A DNA stretch of 21,236 nt from JANPJV01 sp031425695. GTDB lineage: Bacteria; Pseudomonadota; Gammaproteobacteria; Xanthomonadales; SZUA-5. Position 1 is the first letter of the stretch, and each line of letters begins with the position of its first letter. Below are positions 13,527-21,236 of the stretch, one piece after another. The notes under the pieces were generated by a model. It was given only the letters and a program-made list of their open reading frames with translations, searched no databases and had not been told where the DNA came from. Location of the stretch: NCBI GenBank assembly GCA_031425695.1, contig JANPJV010000285.1, forward strand, positions 1-21,236, in the 5' to 3' direction. Both the position numbers and the translations under genes were made by a program.

Positions 13527-15908
13527 ATGCAGAAGCACAAGAACAGAAAAACCGCTCGCACGCATGCGTACGCGCTGACCCGCGTCCCCCTGGTTGCTGC
13601 CATCTATCTCGCCCTCGGTTCCACCGCCTTCGCGCAGGACGCAGCGCCCGCGACCGAGGACGTGAGCGAGCTCGAGGCGGTCATCGTCACCTCGCAGAAG
13701 AAGATCGAAAACCTGCAGAAGGTGCCGATCAGTGTCCAGGTGCTCGATGAGCAGCGGCTCGAGGAACAGAACGTTTCGGACTTCGACGATTTCGCACGGC
13801 TGATGCCGAGCGTGTCCTTCCAGGGAGCCGGCCCCGGCTTCAACCAAGTCTACATCCGCGGCGTTGCCAGCGGCGGTGACGGCAATCATTCGGGTCCGCT
13901 GCCGAGCGTCGGCCTCTATCTCGACGAGCAGCCGATCACCACCATCCAGGGCGCGCTGGATGTGCACATCTACGACATCCAGCGCGTCGAAGCGCTGGCC
14001 GGCCCGCAGGGCACGCTCTATGGCGCGAGTTCGCAGTCGGGCACCGTGCGCATCATCACCAACAAGCCCGATCCGAGCGGCTTCGCGGCGGGCTACGGCA
14101 TCGAGGGCAACAGCATCGACGATGGTGGCAGCGGCTACGTTGCCGAGGCTTTCGTCAATGCGCCCTTGTCGGAGACGGCGGCCATCCGCCTGGTAGGCTG
14201 GAGCAAGCACGACGCCGGCTACGTCGACAACGTCTTCGGCGAGCGGACCTTCCCGACCTCGGGCATCACCATCGACAATGCCAATCGCGTCGAGGAGGAC
14301 TACAACGACGTCGACACCTACGGCGCGCGTGCCGCGTTGCGGCTCGACCTTTCCGACAGCTGGACGATCACGCCGTCGATCGTCGGACAGAACCAGCGGT
14401 CCAACGGCAGCTTCGGCTTCGACCCGGACGTTGGAGATCTCGAAATCACCCACTTCTATCCGGAGAGCTCGGATGACCGCTGGACGCAGGCGGCGCTCAC
14501 CGTGCAGGGCAAGGTCGGCAATTTCGACCTCGTCTACGCGTATGCGCACCTAAAGCGCGATGTCGATGTTGAATCGGACTACAACGATTACGCCTTCTGG
14601 TACGACACCCTGGCGGGTTACGGCGCGTATTTCACCGACGATGCCGGCAACCTGATCAACCCGTCGCAGTACATCCAGGGCGTCGATGGCTACAAGCGCG
14701 ATACCCATGAGCTGCGCATCTCGTCACCGCAGGACAATCGCTTCCGTTTCGTGGCCGGCGTGTTCTGGCAGGACCAGTCGCATCGCATCGAACAGCGCTA
14801 TCGCGTCGATGGGCTGGCCTCTTCGCTGTCGGTCACCGGCTGGGAGGACACCATCTGGCTGACGCAGCAATTCCGCAAGGACCGCGACGAAGCCTTCTTT
14901 GGGGAAATGTCGTTCGACATCACCGATCGCCTGACCGCGACAGCGGGCATGCGCTTCTTTGAAGCCAAGAACAGCCTCAAGGGCTTCTTCGGTTTCTCCG
15001 AGGGCTACAGCGGATCGACCGGTGAGGCTGCGTGTTTCGACGAAACCGACTTCCAGGGCGCGCCGTGCATCAATCTCGACAAGCGCACGCAGGATGAGGA
15101 CTCGCTCGGCCGCTTCAACCTGACCTTCCAGGCGACCGACGACGTGATGCTGTACGGCACCTGGTCGGAAGGCTATCGGCCGGGCGGCATCAACCGCCGC
15201 GGCAGCCTGCCGCCCTATATCTCGGACTTCCTCACCAACTATGAGTTCGGCTGGAAGACCACCTGGGCCGACAACACGCTGTCACTCAACGGCGCGGTGT
15301 TCCGCCAGGAATGGAAGGATTTCCAGTTCGCGCTGCTCGGCGCCAATGGCCTCACCGAAATCAAGAACGCCAACCAGGCCGAGATCGACGGCCTCGAGCT
15401 CGAGCTCAACTGGCGCGCCAGCTACAACTTGACCATCACCGGCGGCGTTGCCTTCTTCGATGCGCAGCTGACCGAGAACTATTGCGGCTTCACCGACGAC
15501 GACGGCATACCGGTCACCGTCTGCGACGATCCACAGGCACCCGATGGCACGCGTCTGCCGGTCACCGCCGAGTTCAAGGGCAATCTCACCGGGCGCTATA
15601 CCTTCGAGATCGGCAGTCTGGAAGCCTATGTGCAGGGCTCGATCATCCACGAGGGCGATCGCACGTCCGACCTGCGTCTCGCCGAGCGCGACATCCTGGG
15701 CGACTTGCCGTCCTACACGATGGCGGATCTTTCCTTTGGCCTCCGCCGCGACAACTGGGCGCTCAATCTCTATCTGAAGAACGCCTTCGACGAACGCGGC
15801 GAAGTCTCGCGCTTCACCCAATGCGCGGAAGCGGTCTGCGGCGAACAGGCGTACACCCTGGTCACCCAGCCGCGCACCTTCGGCGTGAGGTTTTCGCAGG
15901 ATTTTTGA
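13527..15908 (+). CDS. TonB-dependent outer-membrane receptor
   Basis: This is a 793-aa protein. A signal peptide is likely (about 1-33, ending STAFAQ). A TonB-box-like segment follows (ELEAVIVTSQKKIENLQKVP), then the plug domain (about 50-165, with VYIRGVASGG and GPQGTLYGASSQSGTVRIIT), then a 22-strand β-barrel ending in a C-terminal aromatic residue (GVRFSQDF), the outer-membrane insertion signal. Receptors of this subclass take up siderophores, oligosaccharides or other large ligands using the proton motive force. The ATG at 13527 is chosen because GGAGAG lies 8 nt upstream and the signal peptide starts there; the longer open frame runs back into the sulfotransferase gene. The pair with a sulfotransferase suggests a sulfated or sulfatable ligand, which is inference. 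A strong terminator follows. Confidence 0.95.
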   Translation: MQKHKNRKTARTHAYALTRVPLVAAIYLALGSTAFAQDAAPATEDVSELEAVIVTSQKKIENLQKVPISVQVLDEQRLEEQNVSDFDDFARLMPSVSFQGAGPGFNQVYIRGVASGGDGNHSGPLPSVGLYLDEQPITTIQGALDVHIYDIQRVEALAGPQGTLYGASSQSGTVRIITNKPDPSGFAAGYGIEGNSIDDGGSGYVAEAFVNAPLSETAAIRLVGWSKHDAGYVDNVFGERTFPTSGITIDNANRVEEDYNDVDTYGARAALRLDLSDSWTITPSIVGQNQRSNGSFGFDPDVGDLEITHFYPESSDDRWTQAALTVQGKVGNFDLVYAYAHLKRDVDVESDYNDYAFWYDTLAGYGAYFTDDAGNLINPSQYIQGVDGYKRDTHELRISSPQDNRFRFVAGVFWQDQSHRIEQRYRVDGLASSLSVTGWEDTIWLTQQFRKDRDEAFFGEMSFDITDRLTATAGMRFFEAKNSLKGFFGFSEGYSGSTGEAACFDETDFQGAPCINLDKRTQDEDSLGRFNLTFQATDDVMLYGTWSEGYRPGGINRRGSLPPYISDFLTNYEFGWKTTWADNTLSLNGAVFRQEWKDFQFALLGANGLTEIKNANQAEIDGLELELNWRASYNLTITGGVAFFDAQLTENYCGFTDDDGIPVTVCDDPQAPDGTRLPVTAEFKGNLTGRYTFEIGSLEAYVQGSIIHEGDRTSDLRLAERDILGDLPSYTMADLSFGLRRDNWALNLYLKNAFDERGEVSRFTQCAEAVCGEQAYTLVTQPRTFGVRFSQDF

Positions 15909-15920
15909 GCTGATTCTGGA

Positions 15921-15947
15921 GGGTCGAGCCTTGCTCGGCCCTTTTTT
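15921..15947 (+). terminator. Rho-independent terminator of the sulfotransferase/receptor operon
   Basis: GGGTCGAGC (15921-15929) pairs with GCTCGGCCC (15933-15941) across a CTT loop, with one G-T wobble, followed by six T residues. It lies 12 bp after the receptor stop codon. Confidence 0.93.
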
Positions 15948-16160
15948 CGATGCTCGCGGTGAGTCAGCTCAGGGATAGGCAGGGTCGACACGCCTGCGCA
16001 TCGTCGACGCCGGTGAGGATCGCACTCACGTGCGACCCCGGCTCCCGATCGACCCGGTCACCAGCTTCCCGTTACCCGATGTCGTGGAAGCAAGCCTTCG
16101 TTTCAGCGATGGAGAGCGAGCAACGCTGGCTTACAGCGTTGACGGGGCGTTCGGCAGCCG

Positions 16161-16236
16161 GCCCGGGTAAGCGCAGCGCACCCGGGTGCTGATCTCGACT
16201 TGCAAGTCCCCGGGTGCGCCTGCGGCTTACCCGGGC
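16161..16236. repeat. REP-like paired palindrome 1
   Basis: The left arm GCCCGGGTAAGCGCAGCGCACCCGGG (first half GCCCGGGTAAGCG) and the right arm of 28 bp at 16209-16236 are near-perfect inverted copies around a spacer of about 22 bp. Each arm is itself a hairpin with CCCGGG ends. In the - direction the right arm begins GTAGCCCGGGTAAG, like REP elements with a GTAG head in Xanthomonadales. It ends 9 bp beyond the cupredoxin stop codon. The 213 bp between the terminator and this element hold nothing else I recognise. Confidence 0.8.
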
Positions 16237-16245
16237 TACGGAGCA

Positions 16246-16671
16246 CTACGGCCCCTCGAAGCCATCGGCGAACGCAAATGGCGGTGAGGTGATGTTGATC
16301 GCATTGCCCATCGGCGAGTGATTTCCGCAGTTGTAGAACAACTGGTCGGGTGCGTCGAGCGGAACTGTGAAGGTCAGCACGCCGCTCTGTCCGCCGTTGT
16401 TACTGACGCCGTTGGTGAATTGGTTGCCACTCCCTGCACCCGGGAAGGTCTTGATGAAGAACGGGTGGTTCGAGACATTCAGAAAAAAGCTGTAGGTCTG
16501 TCCACGCTGGAGGTTCAAGACCGGATCGTTGGTGCCGTCGATGGTGTAGTCGGAGAAGCTGGAGGCCGATACGTTGAAGCTATTCCCGCCAGCGAACGCA
16601 GTGGCTGGCGCGATTAATAGCGCGCACAGCAGACTGGCAATGCCCGCTCGCACAAAATCATTGCTATGCAT
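16246..16671 (-). CDS. Secreted cupredoxin-like copper protein
   Basis: This 141-aa protein has a signal peptide (about 1-27, with cleavage after AFA). The mature part is a small β-sandwich of the cupredoxin type: LNLQRGQTYSFFLNVSNHPFF gives the first ligand H69, and YNCGNHSPMGN gives C115, H118 and M121, the His-Cys-His-Met set of a type 1 (blue) copper site. It would bind copper and carry electrons in the periplasm or outside the cell. The short tail FADGFEGP is a C-terminal motif I recall from secreted proteins of Xanthomonadales; it may be a sorting or anchoring signal. The start ATG at 16671 is preferred over one 14 codons upstream because the signal peptide begins there. No partner gene is adjacent. 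Confidence 0.85.
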   Translation of the reverse strand: MHSNDFVRAGIASLLCALLIAPATAFAGGNSFNVSASSFSDYTIDGTNDPVLNLQRGQTYSFFLNVSNHPFFIKTFPGAGSGNQFTNGVSNNGGQSGVLTFTVPLDAPDQLFYNCGNHSPMGNAINITSPPFAFADGFEGP

Positions 16672-16761
16672 GGCTGAGCTCACGTTCGAGGTTTGAGAAG
16701 GGCAGGCTCGCACAATGTGAATGCCAGAGAGACCGACAAAAGTCCCATAACCGATAAGTCC

Positions 16762-17190
16762 TCAACGGATCGCCAGATTACCCGCCATCGGGCGGAACGC
16801 CGAGTCATTGGGAAACTCGCTGCGCGGGGGCAGATCGGCGGGCTGCATGCGGTTGGGGGATTTGGGCGATGAATCGTCGTTTGCGGCAGTCGCTGCGAGT
16901 TGCGTGGCCTTGTGCGCGATCCGGCACAGGTGGCCGACATCGTAGAAGGACGAGTAACGGATCCAGCGCGAATGCCCGGTTTTCGCAGCAGCCGAAATGC
17001 CCTTGCGGCCCGGCCCTGGACCGGCAAACAAAGGGACCCACAGCGCATCTTTGGGATTCGACTCGATGCAGACGAAATACTGCAGCGACGAGTATTCGAC
17101 TTCGTTATTGCCGGTAAAGCTCGCGCCCTCGACGCTCAGGATTTGCGGATCGAGTTGCAGGACCAGGCCGGGTGAGTGAACGTGGGGCAT
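16762..17190 (-). CDS. Hypothetical protein, 142 aa
   Basis: I do not recognise this protein. It begins MPHVHSPGLVLQLDPQILSV and has a β-rich first half with the stretch YFVCIESNPKDALWVPLFAGPGPGRKGI (a loop then a Gly/Pro/Arg turn), then SRWIRYSSFYDVGHLCRIAH, and a low-complexity Pro/Asn/Ser-rich tail. There is no signal peptide. The start is chosen because AAGGA lies 5-6 nt upstream. The frame is open further upstream, but that part lies opposite the acyl-CoA synthetase frame and looks like its shadow. The fragment LWVPLF with GPGPGRKG suggests a conserved domain unknown to me. It lies between the cupredoxin and synthetase genes on the same strand, with a paired palindrome in front of it. 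Confidence 0.65.
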   Translation of the reverse strand: MPHVHSPGLVLQLDPQILSVEGASFTGNNEVEYSSLQYFVCIESNPKDALWVPLFAGPGPGRKGISAAAKTGHSRWIRYSSFYDVGHLCRIAHKATQLAATAANDDSSPKSPNRMQPADLPPRSEFPNDSAFRPMAGNLAIR

Positions 17191-17284
17191 GAAAGTCCTT
17201 GATGCGGCGCGATGACCGATGCGGCTCGCTGCGCGGGCGCATCGTACGCGGTTCGGAGGGGTGTTGCTTCCGGAGGCGCGCTTC

Positions 17285-17359
17285 TGGTGGGTCTGCGCTG
17301 CGCGCGGACGCTTCCGCTCGCATTTAGGAAAAGCGTCCGCGCATAGCGCACACCCACCA
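17285..17359. repeat. REP-like paired palindrome 2
   Basis: A 29-bp arm (17285-17313, TGGTGGGTCTGCGCTG...) and its imperfect inverted copy (17331-17359) match at 26 of 29 positions around a 17-bp spacer. The copy starts 19 bp beyond the stop codon of the acyl-CoA synthetase gene and upstream of the 142-aa gene. It has the same build as palindromes 1 and 3 but a different sequence. Confidence 0.8.
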
Positions 17360-17378
17360 CGAGCCGCCCTGCTCCTCC

Positions 17379-18953
17379 TCAGATCTTCCGCCCTGCCGCC
17401 GCCCAATACGGTTCGCGCAGCTCGCGCTTCAAGATCTTGCCGGCGGCGCTGCGCGGGAATTCGGCCATGACCACCACTTCCGAGACGCGCTGGTAGCGGG
17501 CGCTGACGCGCTCGTTGATCCAGTCGCGAAGGTCCGATCCTGTCACTTGCGCGCCCGGGCGCAGGATGACCGTGGTGAGCGGCGTCTCGCCCCATTTGTC
17601 GTGCGGCACGCCGAACACTGCGACCTCGAAAATGTCCGGGTGACGCGCTGCGATCTCCTCGATGTCGCGCGGATACACCTTGACGCCACCGGTATCGATC
17701 ATGTCTTTGATGCGGTCGACGAGGTACAGGTAGCCATCTTCGTCGAGGTAGCCCACATCTCCGGTGTAGATCCAGCCGTCGCGGACCGTTTGCGCAGTGA
17801 TCTCCGGGCGACGGTAGTACCCGCTCATGGCGAACGGGCTGTTGCCGATGATCTCGCCGCTCTCGCCCGCCGCGGCATCGCTGCCGTCGGGCCGCACCAC
17901 GCGGATGCGGAAGAACGGCAGCGGCACTCCAACTGATCCGCTCTTGCGTACGGCGTCATTGCGATCAAGCACGGTGATCACGCCTTCGGTGAGGCCGTAG
18001 AGCTCGTACAGTCGGCCCGGCAGCAGGCGGTTGAGCTTTTCCTTGTCCTGCGCCAGCAGCGGAGCACCGAGCGAGAGTACGCATTCGAGCGAGGCCAGGC
18101 GCCGCGGGTCGAATCCGGGCGCAGCCAGGATCGCGACGATCTGCGCCGGCACCAGCATCACGTGGGTGACGCGTTCGCGCTCGATTGCCGCGATGGTGTC
18201 CTCGGCATCGAAACTGCGCTGCAGGATGTAGGTGCCGCCGAGATGGAAGGTCGGCAGCATGGTGACAAAGGCACCATTGAACACGATCGCACCAGCGTGC
18301 AAGGTGCGCGATTCCGGGCTCATGCGCAACGCGCTGCCCATCAGCGCGCAATACATCGCGCGCACGAAATGAGTGTGCACGATGCCCTTCGGCAAGCCCG
18401 TGGTGCCGCTGGTGAACAGGATATTGAAAAGATCATTGCCGTTGACGGCGGCGGGTTCCAGGTCGTCGCGCTGGGTCGCGCATAGCGAGGTGTAGTCCTT
18501 GAATTCGTGATCGGCAGAATCGGTGATCAGGACGATCTCGGGCAGGTGCTCGCGAACCTCCCGCAGCAAGGGCAGCATGGCCGCCTGGGCGATCAGGCAG
18601 CGCGCCTCGGAGTCCTTGAGCAGGCTGACCAGGCCCGACTGCATGAGCAGGGGCGACAGCGGCACCAGCACCGCGCCGATGCTCGGCACCGCCCAATAGC
18701 TTTCGATGAGCTCGAGGCAATTACCGGAAACGGTCGCCACCTTGTCGCCCGGACCAAGCCCAAGCGCGCGCAACATGTTGCCGACGCGCGCGATACGCGC
18801 CCAGAAGGCTGCGTAACTCAAGCGTTGCCCATCGCAGACCAGCGCGGTCGCGGCGCCGTGATAGCGCGCGTGATTACGGATCAGTGAGGCCAGTTCGAGC
18901 GTGGGGACGCTGGTGGCGAACGCGGGTTCGGCGGTGTGCATGGCAGTAGACAT
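17379..18953 (-). CDS. Acyl-CoA synthetase (class I adenylate-forming enzyme)
   Basis: This 524-aa enzyme activates a carboxylic acid with ATP to an acyl-adenylate and then transfers it to CoA. The P-loop-like motif TSGTTGLPKG is at 181-190. YGLTEG follows near 325. The adenylate-binding YTGDVGYLDEDGYLYLVDRIKDMIDTGGVKVYP forms the hinge near 405-437, and the catalytic lysine lies in SAAGKILKREL near the C-terminus. Length and motif order match long/medium-chain fatty acyl-CoA and related ligases; the substrate cannot be read from sequence. The ATG at 18953 is preferred over one 22 codons upstream, as the upstream peptide has no homology feel. It is not tightly linked to a pathway gene, so its role is open. 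Confidence 0.93.
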   Translation of the reverse strand: MSTAMHTAEPAFATSVPTLELASLIRNHARYHGAATALVCDGQRLSYAAFWARIARVGNMLRALGLGPGDKVATVSGNCLELIESYWAVPSIGAVLVPLSPLLMQSGLVSLLKDSEARCLIAQAAMLPLLREVREHLPEIVLITDSADHEFKDYTSLCATQRDDLEPAAVNGNDLFNILFTSGTTGLPKGIVHTHFVRAMYCALMGSALRMSPESRTLHAGAIVFNGAFVTMLPTFHLGGTYILQRSFDAEDTIAAIERERVTHVMLVPAQIVAILAAPGFDPRRLASLECVLSLGAPLLAQDKEKLNRLLPGRLYELYGLTEGVITVLDRNDAVRKSGSVGVPLPFFRIRVVRPDGSDAAAGESGEIIGNSPFAMSGYYRRPEITAQTVRDGWIYTGDVGYLDEDGYLYLVDRIKDMIDTGGVKVYPRDIEEIAARHPDIFEVAVFGVPHDKWGETPLTTVILRPGAQVTGSDLRDWINERVSARYQRVSEVVVMAEFPRSAAGKILKRELREPYWAAAGRKI

Positions 18954-19052
18954 GGCGGCGACTCGGGTAAGGCGCGGCCGGGTGACCACGCTGCCGCTAA
19001 CTTTTGCACCACACCGCATTCCTGACCAGTGGCCGTTCGTTCAGCGCCAGTC

Positions 19053-19130
19053 TGGAGGGCCGCGCTCCTGCGCGGCCGCCCTTTCCTATGTTCGCAGCAC
19101 AGCGGCGGCGCGGGAGCGCCGCCCTCCCGA
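19053..19130. repeat. REP-like paired palindrome 3
   Basis: The left arm (19053-19080, TGGAGGGCCGCGCTCCTGCG...) and the right arm (19104-19130) are imperfect inverted copies around a 23-bp spacer, and each arm contains its own short hairpin. It ends 9 bp beyond the esterase stop codon on the - strand. Without a T-run it is not a canonical terminator. Confidence 0.78.
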
Positions 19131-19139
19131 AGCCTTGGG

Positions 19140-19994
19140 CTACCGTTTCCCGAACAAGAACCGCACCGCCGCCGGAAATTCGCGCCGCCAGAAAGCTTCG
19201 TTATGTTCCCCGCCCGCGCGGACTTCGAGTTCCATTTCCGTGGCATCGGCCCGTAGCAAATTCCCGACGCGCCGAACGTCGGCCACGGTTCGCATCGGCT
19301 CATCGCCTTCGCGGTCGCCGACCACCAAATAGATGCGCGTGTCCTCCGGCAGGCTGCGCGCGGCGGTGAACTCGGCAATCTCCGCCGAATACCAATACGA
19401 CGGCGAGAACAAGCCTGCCTTGCTGAAGACTTCCGGATATTGGTAGATCGCATGGTGCGAGCTCAGCGCGCCGAGCGAGCTGCCGAGGATCCCGGTGTGG
19501 GCACGAGAGCGGCGGGTGCGGTAGCGACGGTCGATCAGCGGCTTGACCGTGCGCACGACGAAGTCGAGATAGGCCGTGCCCTCCGAGTCGCCGTACTTGG
19601 GGTTGGTCCAGGGGCTGAGCTCGTGGATGCGGTGCTCGCCGCCGTTGTCGATCCCGACCACGATCAGCTCGAGGCCATCGCTTTTCGCGAGCGCATCGAG
19701 ACTTTCGTCGATGCCCCATTCGCCGGCAAAAGCGGTCGCATCGTCGAACAGGTTCTGCCCATCGTGCACATACAGCACCGGATAGCGTCGGCGGCTCTGC
19801 GCATAGCCCGGCGGCAGGTAGACGCGTACCGTGCGGACACGGTCCAGCCCGGGCATTACCAAGGGCGCGAGGACCTCGACTCCCGCGCTGGCAGTGGAGT
19901 GCTGCGCTGCCGTGACCGGCGCAAGCGCGAGCAGGACGAGCAACAGCCACCATGGGCTGGTTCGGCGGTGAGCCACGGAGTCGGCTGTAAACAT
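19140..19994 (-). CDS. Secreted esterase of the alpha/beta-hydrolase fold (Fes/IroE-like)
   Basis: This 284-aa protein has a signal peptide with a basic start and hydrophobic core (about 1-31, ending VTAAQ). The family pattern is YPVLYVHDGQNLFDD near 71-85, then nucleophile S173 in GSSLG, then D227 or D231 in GDREGDE, and H264 in GGEHNE. This order matches the enterochelin-esterase/esterase-D-like group that hydrolyses esters of siderophores, carbohydrates or other small molecules. A role in siderophore use is possible but nothing nearby supports it. The ATG at 19994 is chosen to begin at the signal peptide; MAAM at 20045 and MRYFG at 20036 are alternatives. It diverges from the epimerase gene with 129 bp between starts. 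Confidence 0.9.
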   Translation of the reverse strand: MFTADSVAHRRTSPWWLLLVLLALAPVTAAQHSTASAGVEVLAPLVMPGLDRVRTVRVYLPPGYAQSRRRYPVLYVHDGQNLFDDATAFAGEWGIDESLDALAKSDGLELIVVGIDNGGEHRIHELSPWTNPKYGDSEGTAYLDFVVRTVKPLIDRRYRTRRSRAHTGILGSSLGALSSHHAIYQYPEVFSKAGLFSPSYWYSAEIAEFTAARSLPEDTRIYLVVGDREGDEPMRTVADVRRVGNLLRADATEMELEVRAGGEHNEAFWRREFPAAVRFLFGKR

Positions 19995-20084
19995 GGGTTC
20001 AAGATAGCTGGAAAATCTGACGCCAAAGTAGCGCATCGCGGCCATGGTCGCTCCCACGAGATCAAGAGCGGGCGCAGAGCCGCT

Positions 20085-20093
20085 TGCTAGACT
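20085..20093 (+). promoter_or_regulatory. Possible extended -10 promoter of the epimerase gene
   Basis: TGCTAGACT fits the extended -10 form (TGnTAnnnT). It lies 31 bp before the start codon in the 129-bp divergent region. No good -35 box is seen at the expected distance, so this is a weak call. Confidence 0.3.
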
Positions 20094-20123
20094 CACTGGC
20101 TGTTTTCGACGGACTCCGAGCGC

Positions 20124-21134
20124 ATGCGCGTCCTGGTCACTGGCAGTGCCGGCCATCTCGGCGAGGCGCTCATGCGCACGTTGCGCGCGCAGGGGCGTGC
20201 GGCCGTCGGCATCGATGTCGCGGCATCCGAACATACCGATGTCGTCGGCTCGATCACCGATCGCGCGCTGGTGGAGCGGAGCATGCGCGGGGTCGACGCC
20301 GTGCTGCATACGGCGACCCTGCACAAGCCGCATGTGGCGACGCACACGCGCCAGGAATTCGTCGACACCAATGTCAGCGGCACGCTGAACCTGCTCGAAG
20401 CCGCGCACGCCAATCGGGTACGCGCCTTCATCTTCACCAGCACCACCAGCACCTTCGGCGACGCAATGGCGCCGGCGCCGGGTGATCCGGCCGTGTGGGT
20501 CGATGAGGAGACCATTCCGCTTGCGAAAAACATCTACGGCGCGACCAAGCTTGCGGCTGAGGACCTGTGCCGGCTCTTCGCACGAAACGATTCACCCGCG
20601 AAGCGAAACCGGGCCCTGCCCTGCCTGATCCTGCGCACGTCACGCTTCTTCCCAGAGCCCGATGACGACCCCGAGCTGCGCGCGGATTTTGCCGATGGCA
20701 ATATCAAACTCAACGAGCTCCTGTATCGGCGTGCGGACATCGCCGACCTCGTCGATGCGCACCTGCTCGCGATCGAGCGTGCGCCTGCGATCGGTTTCGG
20801 GCGCTATGTGCTGAGTGCCACGACGCCGTTCTCGCGCGGCGATCGAGCCGAGCTCCGCACGGATGCACCGGCCGTCCTTGCCCGGCATTTCCCACGCTAC
20901 GCGGCAACGTACGCAGCGCGCGGATGGCACATGTTCCCGAGCATCGGCCGCGTCTACGACAACGCGCTCGCGCGCCACGAGCTCGGCTGGCAGCCCCGCT
21001 ACGATTTCGCCCGTGGCCTCGATTGCATCGCCCGCGGCGAAGATCCGCGCAGCCCGCTCGCCAAACTGATCGGCATCAAGGGCTACCACGCCGGCGCGTA
21101 TGCCGATGGGATTTATCCGATAGAAGCTGGGTGA
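20124..21134 (+). CDS. NAD-dependent epimerase/dehydratase (extended SDR family)
   Basis: This 336-aa cytoplasmic protein has a Rossmann fold with the dinucleotide motif GSAGHLG (7-13), an acidic residue at the end of strand β2 (GIDVA), a TSTTSTFGD strand with the catalytic Ser/Thr, and the Y138-x3-K142 pair (YGATK). Extended SDR enzymes of this type modify nucleotide sugars or sterol-like substrates; the precise reaction is unclear. The C-terminal half has HMFPSIGRVYDN and LGWQPRYDF, common in this family. The start ATG at 20124 is preceded by a weak GGAC. A possible extended -10 element (TGCTAGACT, 20085-20093) lies upstream in the divergent intergenic region. Confidence 0.92.
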   Translation: MRVLVTGSAGHLGEALMRTLRAQGRAAVGIDVAASEHTDVVGSITDRALVERSMRGVDAVLHTATLHKPHVATHTRQEFVDTNVSGTLNLLEAAHANRVRAFIFTSTTSTFGDAMAPAPGDPAVWVDEETIPLAKNIYGATKLAAEDLCRLFARNDSPAKRNRALPCLILRTSRFFPEPDDDPELRADFADGNIKLNELLYRRADIADLVDAHLLAIERAPAIGFGRYVLSATTPFSRGDRAELRTDAPAVLARHFPRYAATYAARGWHMFPSIGRVYDNALARHELGWQPRYDFARGLDCIARGEDPRSPLAKLIGIKGYHAGAYADGIYPIEAG

Positions 21135-21163
21135 TGTAACGGGAAGAGCACGAGCATTTTTTC

Positions 21164-21226
21164 CGCAGATTTCGCAGATTTCCGCAGATTAAAGCGATTG
21201 CGACTCGTGAGAGCAGCCATGGCTGC
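21164..21226. repeat. Short CGCAGATT direct repeats and a palindrome at the right edge
   Basis: CGCAGATT occurs three times (21164, 21173, 21183) at 9-10 bp spacing, after the epimerase gene. A perfect 14-bp palindrome GCAGCCATGGCTGC follows at 21213-21226. Both are common forms of intergenic repeat in this group of bacteria; the palindrome may be one arm of a REP-like element cut by the window end. Confidence 0.55.
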
Positions 21227-21236
21227 GATCCAGGCA

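Noticed and set aside
16672..16713. Fourteen-codon upstream extension of the cupredoxin gene
   Set aside because: It would put a polar segment in front of the signal peptide; the internal ATG at 16671 fits better.
17191..17595. N-terminal extension of the 142-aa hypothetical protein
   Set aside because: The extension overlaps the acyl-CoA synthetase coding region in another frame and is arginine/glycine-rich shadow sequence; a good ribosome site precedes 17190.

Overview
The window looks like the chromosome of a high-GC gammaproteobacterium, most probably a member of the Xanthomonadales/Lysobacterales. The evidence is the attC type (about 89 bp, with a GCCTAAC...GTTAGGC core pair), REP-like palindromes of the GTAGCCCGGGTAAG kind, a secreted protein ending in FADGFE, and a PQQ sugar dehydrogenase with an accessory C-terminal domain. 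I infer this placement from pattern recognition, not from a search.

Positions 1-7650 hold a sedentary chromosomal integron. The integrase gene (intI, ending at 7650, + strand) reads away from the array. Ten cassettes lie to its left and read on the - strand, and nine well-conserved attC sites separate them. From attI (about 5892) outward the cassettes are: (1) a 14-bp tandem-repeat cassette without a clear gene; (2) a 17/18-bp tandem-repeat cassette without a clear gene; (3) a 117-aa unknown protein; (4) a GC-rich cassette without a convincing gene and with a divergent attC; (5) a 161-aa probable exported protein; (6) a DUF4240 protein with a Tudor-like tail; (7) an HNH-type protein; (8) a membrane-anchored acyl-carrier-like protein; (9) a second 14-bp repeat cassette related to number 1; (10) a MAPEG-family membrane protein. 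The end of an IS30-family element abuts cassette 10 exactly where its attC core should be, so the outer part of the array has been lost or displaced.

Positions 7651-21236 are ordinary high-GC chromosome. They carry a secreted PQQ-dependent sugar dehydrogenase (-), a ydbS/ydbT-like pair of bacterial PH-domain membrane proteins (+, overlapping by 11 bp), and a two-gene unit of a TPR-sulfotransferase and a TonB-dependent receptor (+) closed by a clear rho-independent terminator. On the - strand follow a small cupredoxin-like secreted protein, an orphan 142-aa protein, an acyl-CoA synthetase and a secreted alpha/beta-hydrolase esterase. An NAD-dependent epimerase (+) diverges from the esterase. 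Three long imperfect inverted repeats of different sequence but the same architecture lie 9-19 bp beyond the stop codons of the cupredoxin, acyl-CoA synthetase and esterase genes.

The most interesting parts are the repeat-filled ORF-less cassettes, the compensatory changes in the divergent attC, the IS30 junction at an attC core, the novel domain combinations in the cassettes, and the sulfotransferase/TonB-receptor pair, which may be a small-molecule or peptide modification and uptake unit.
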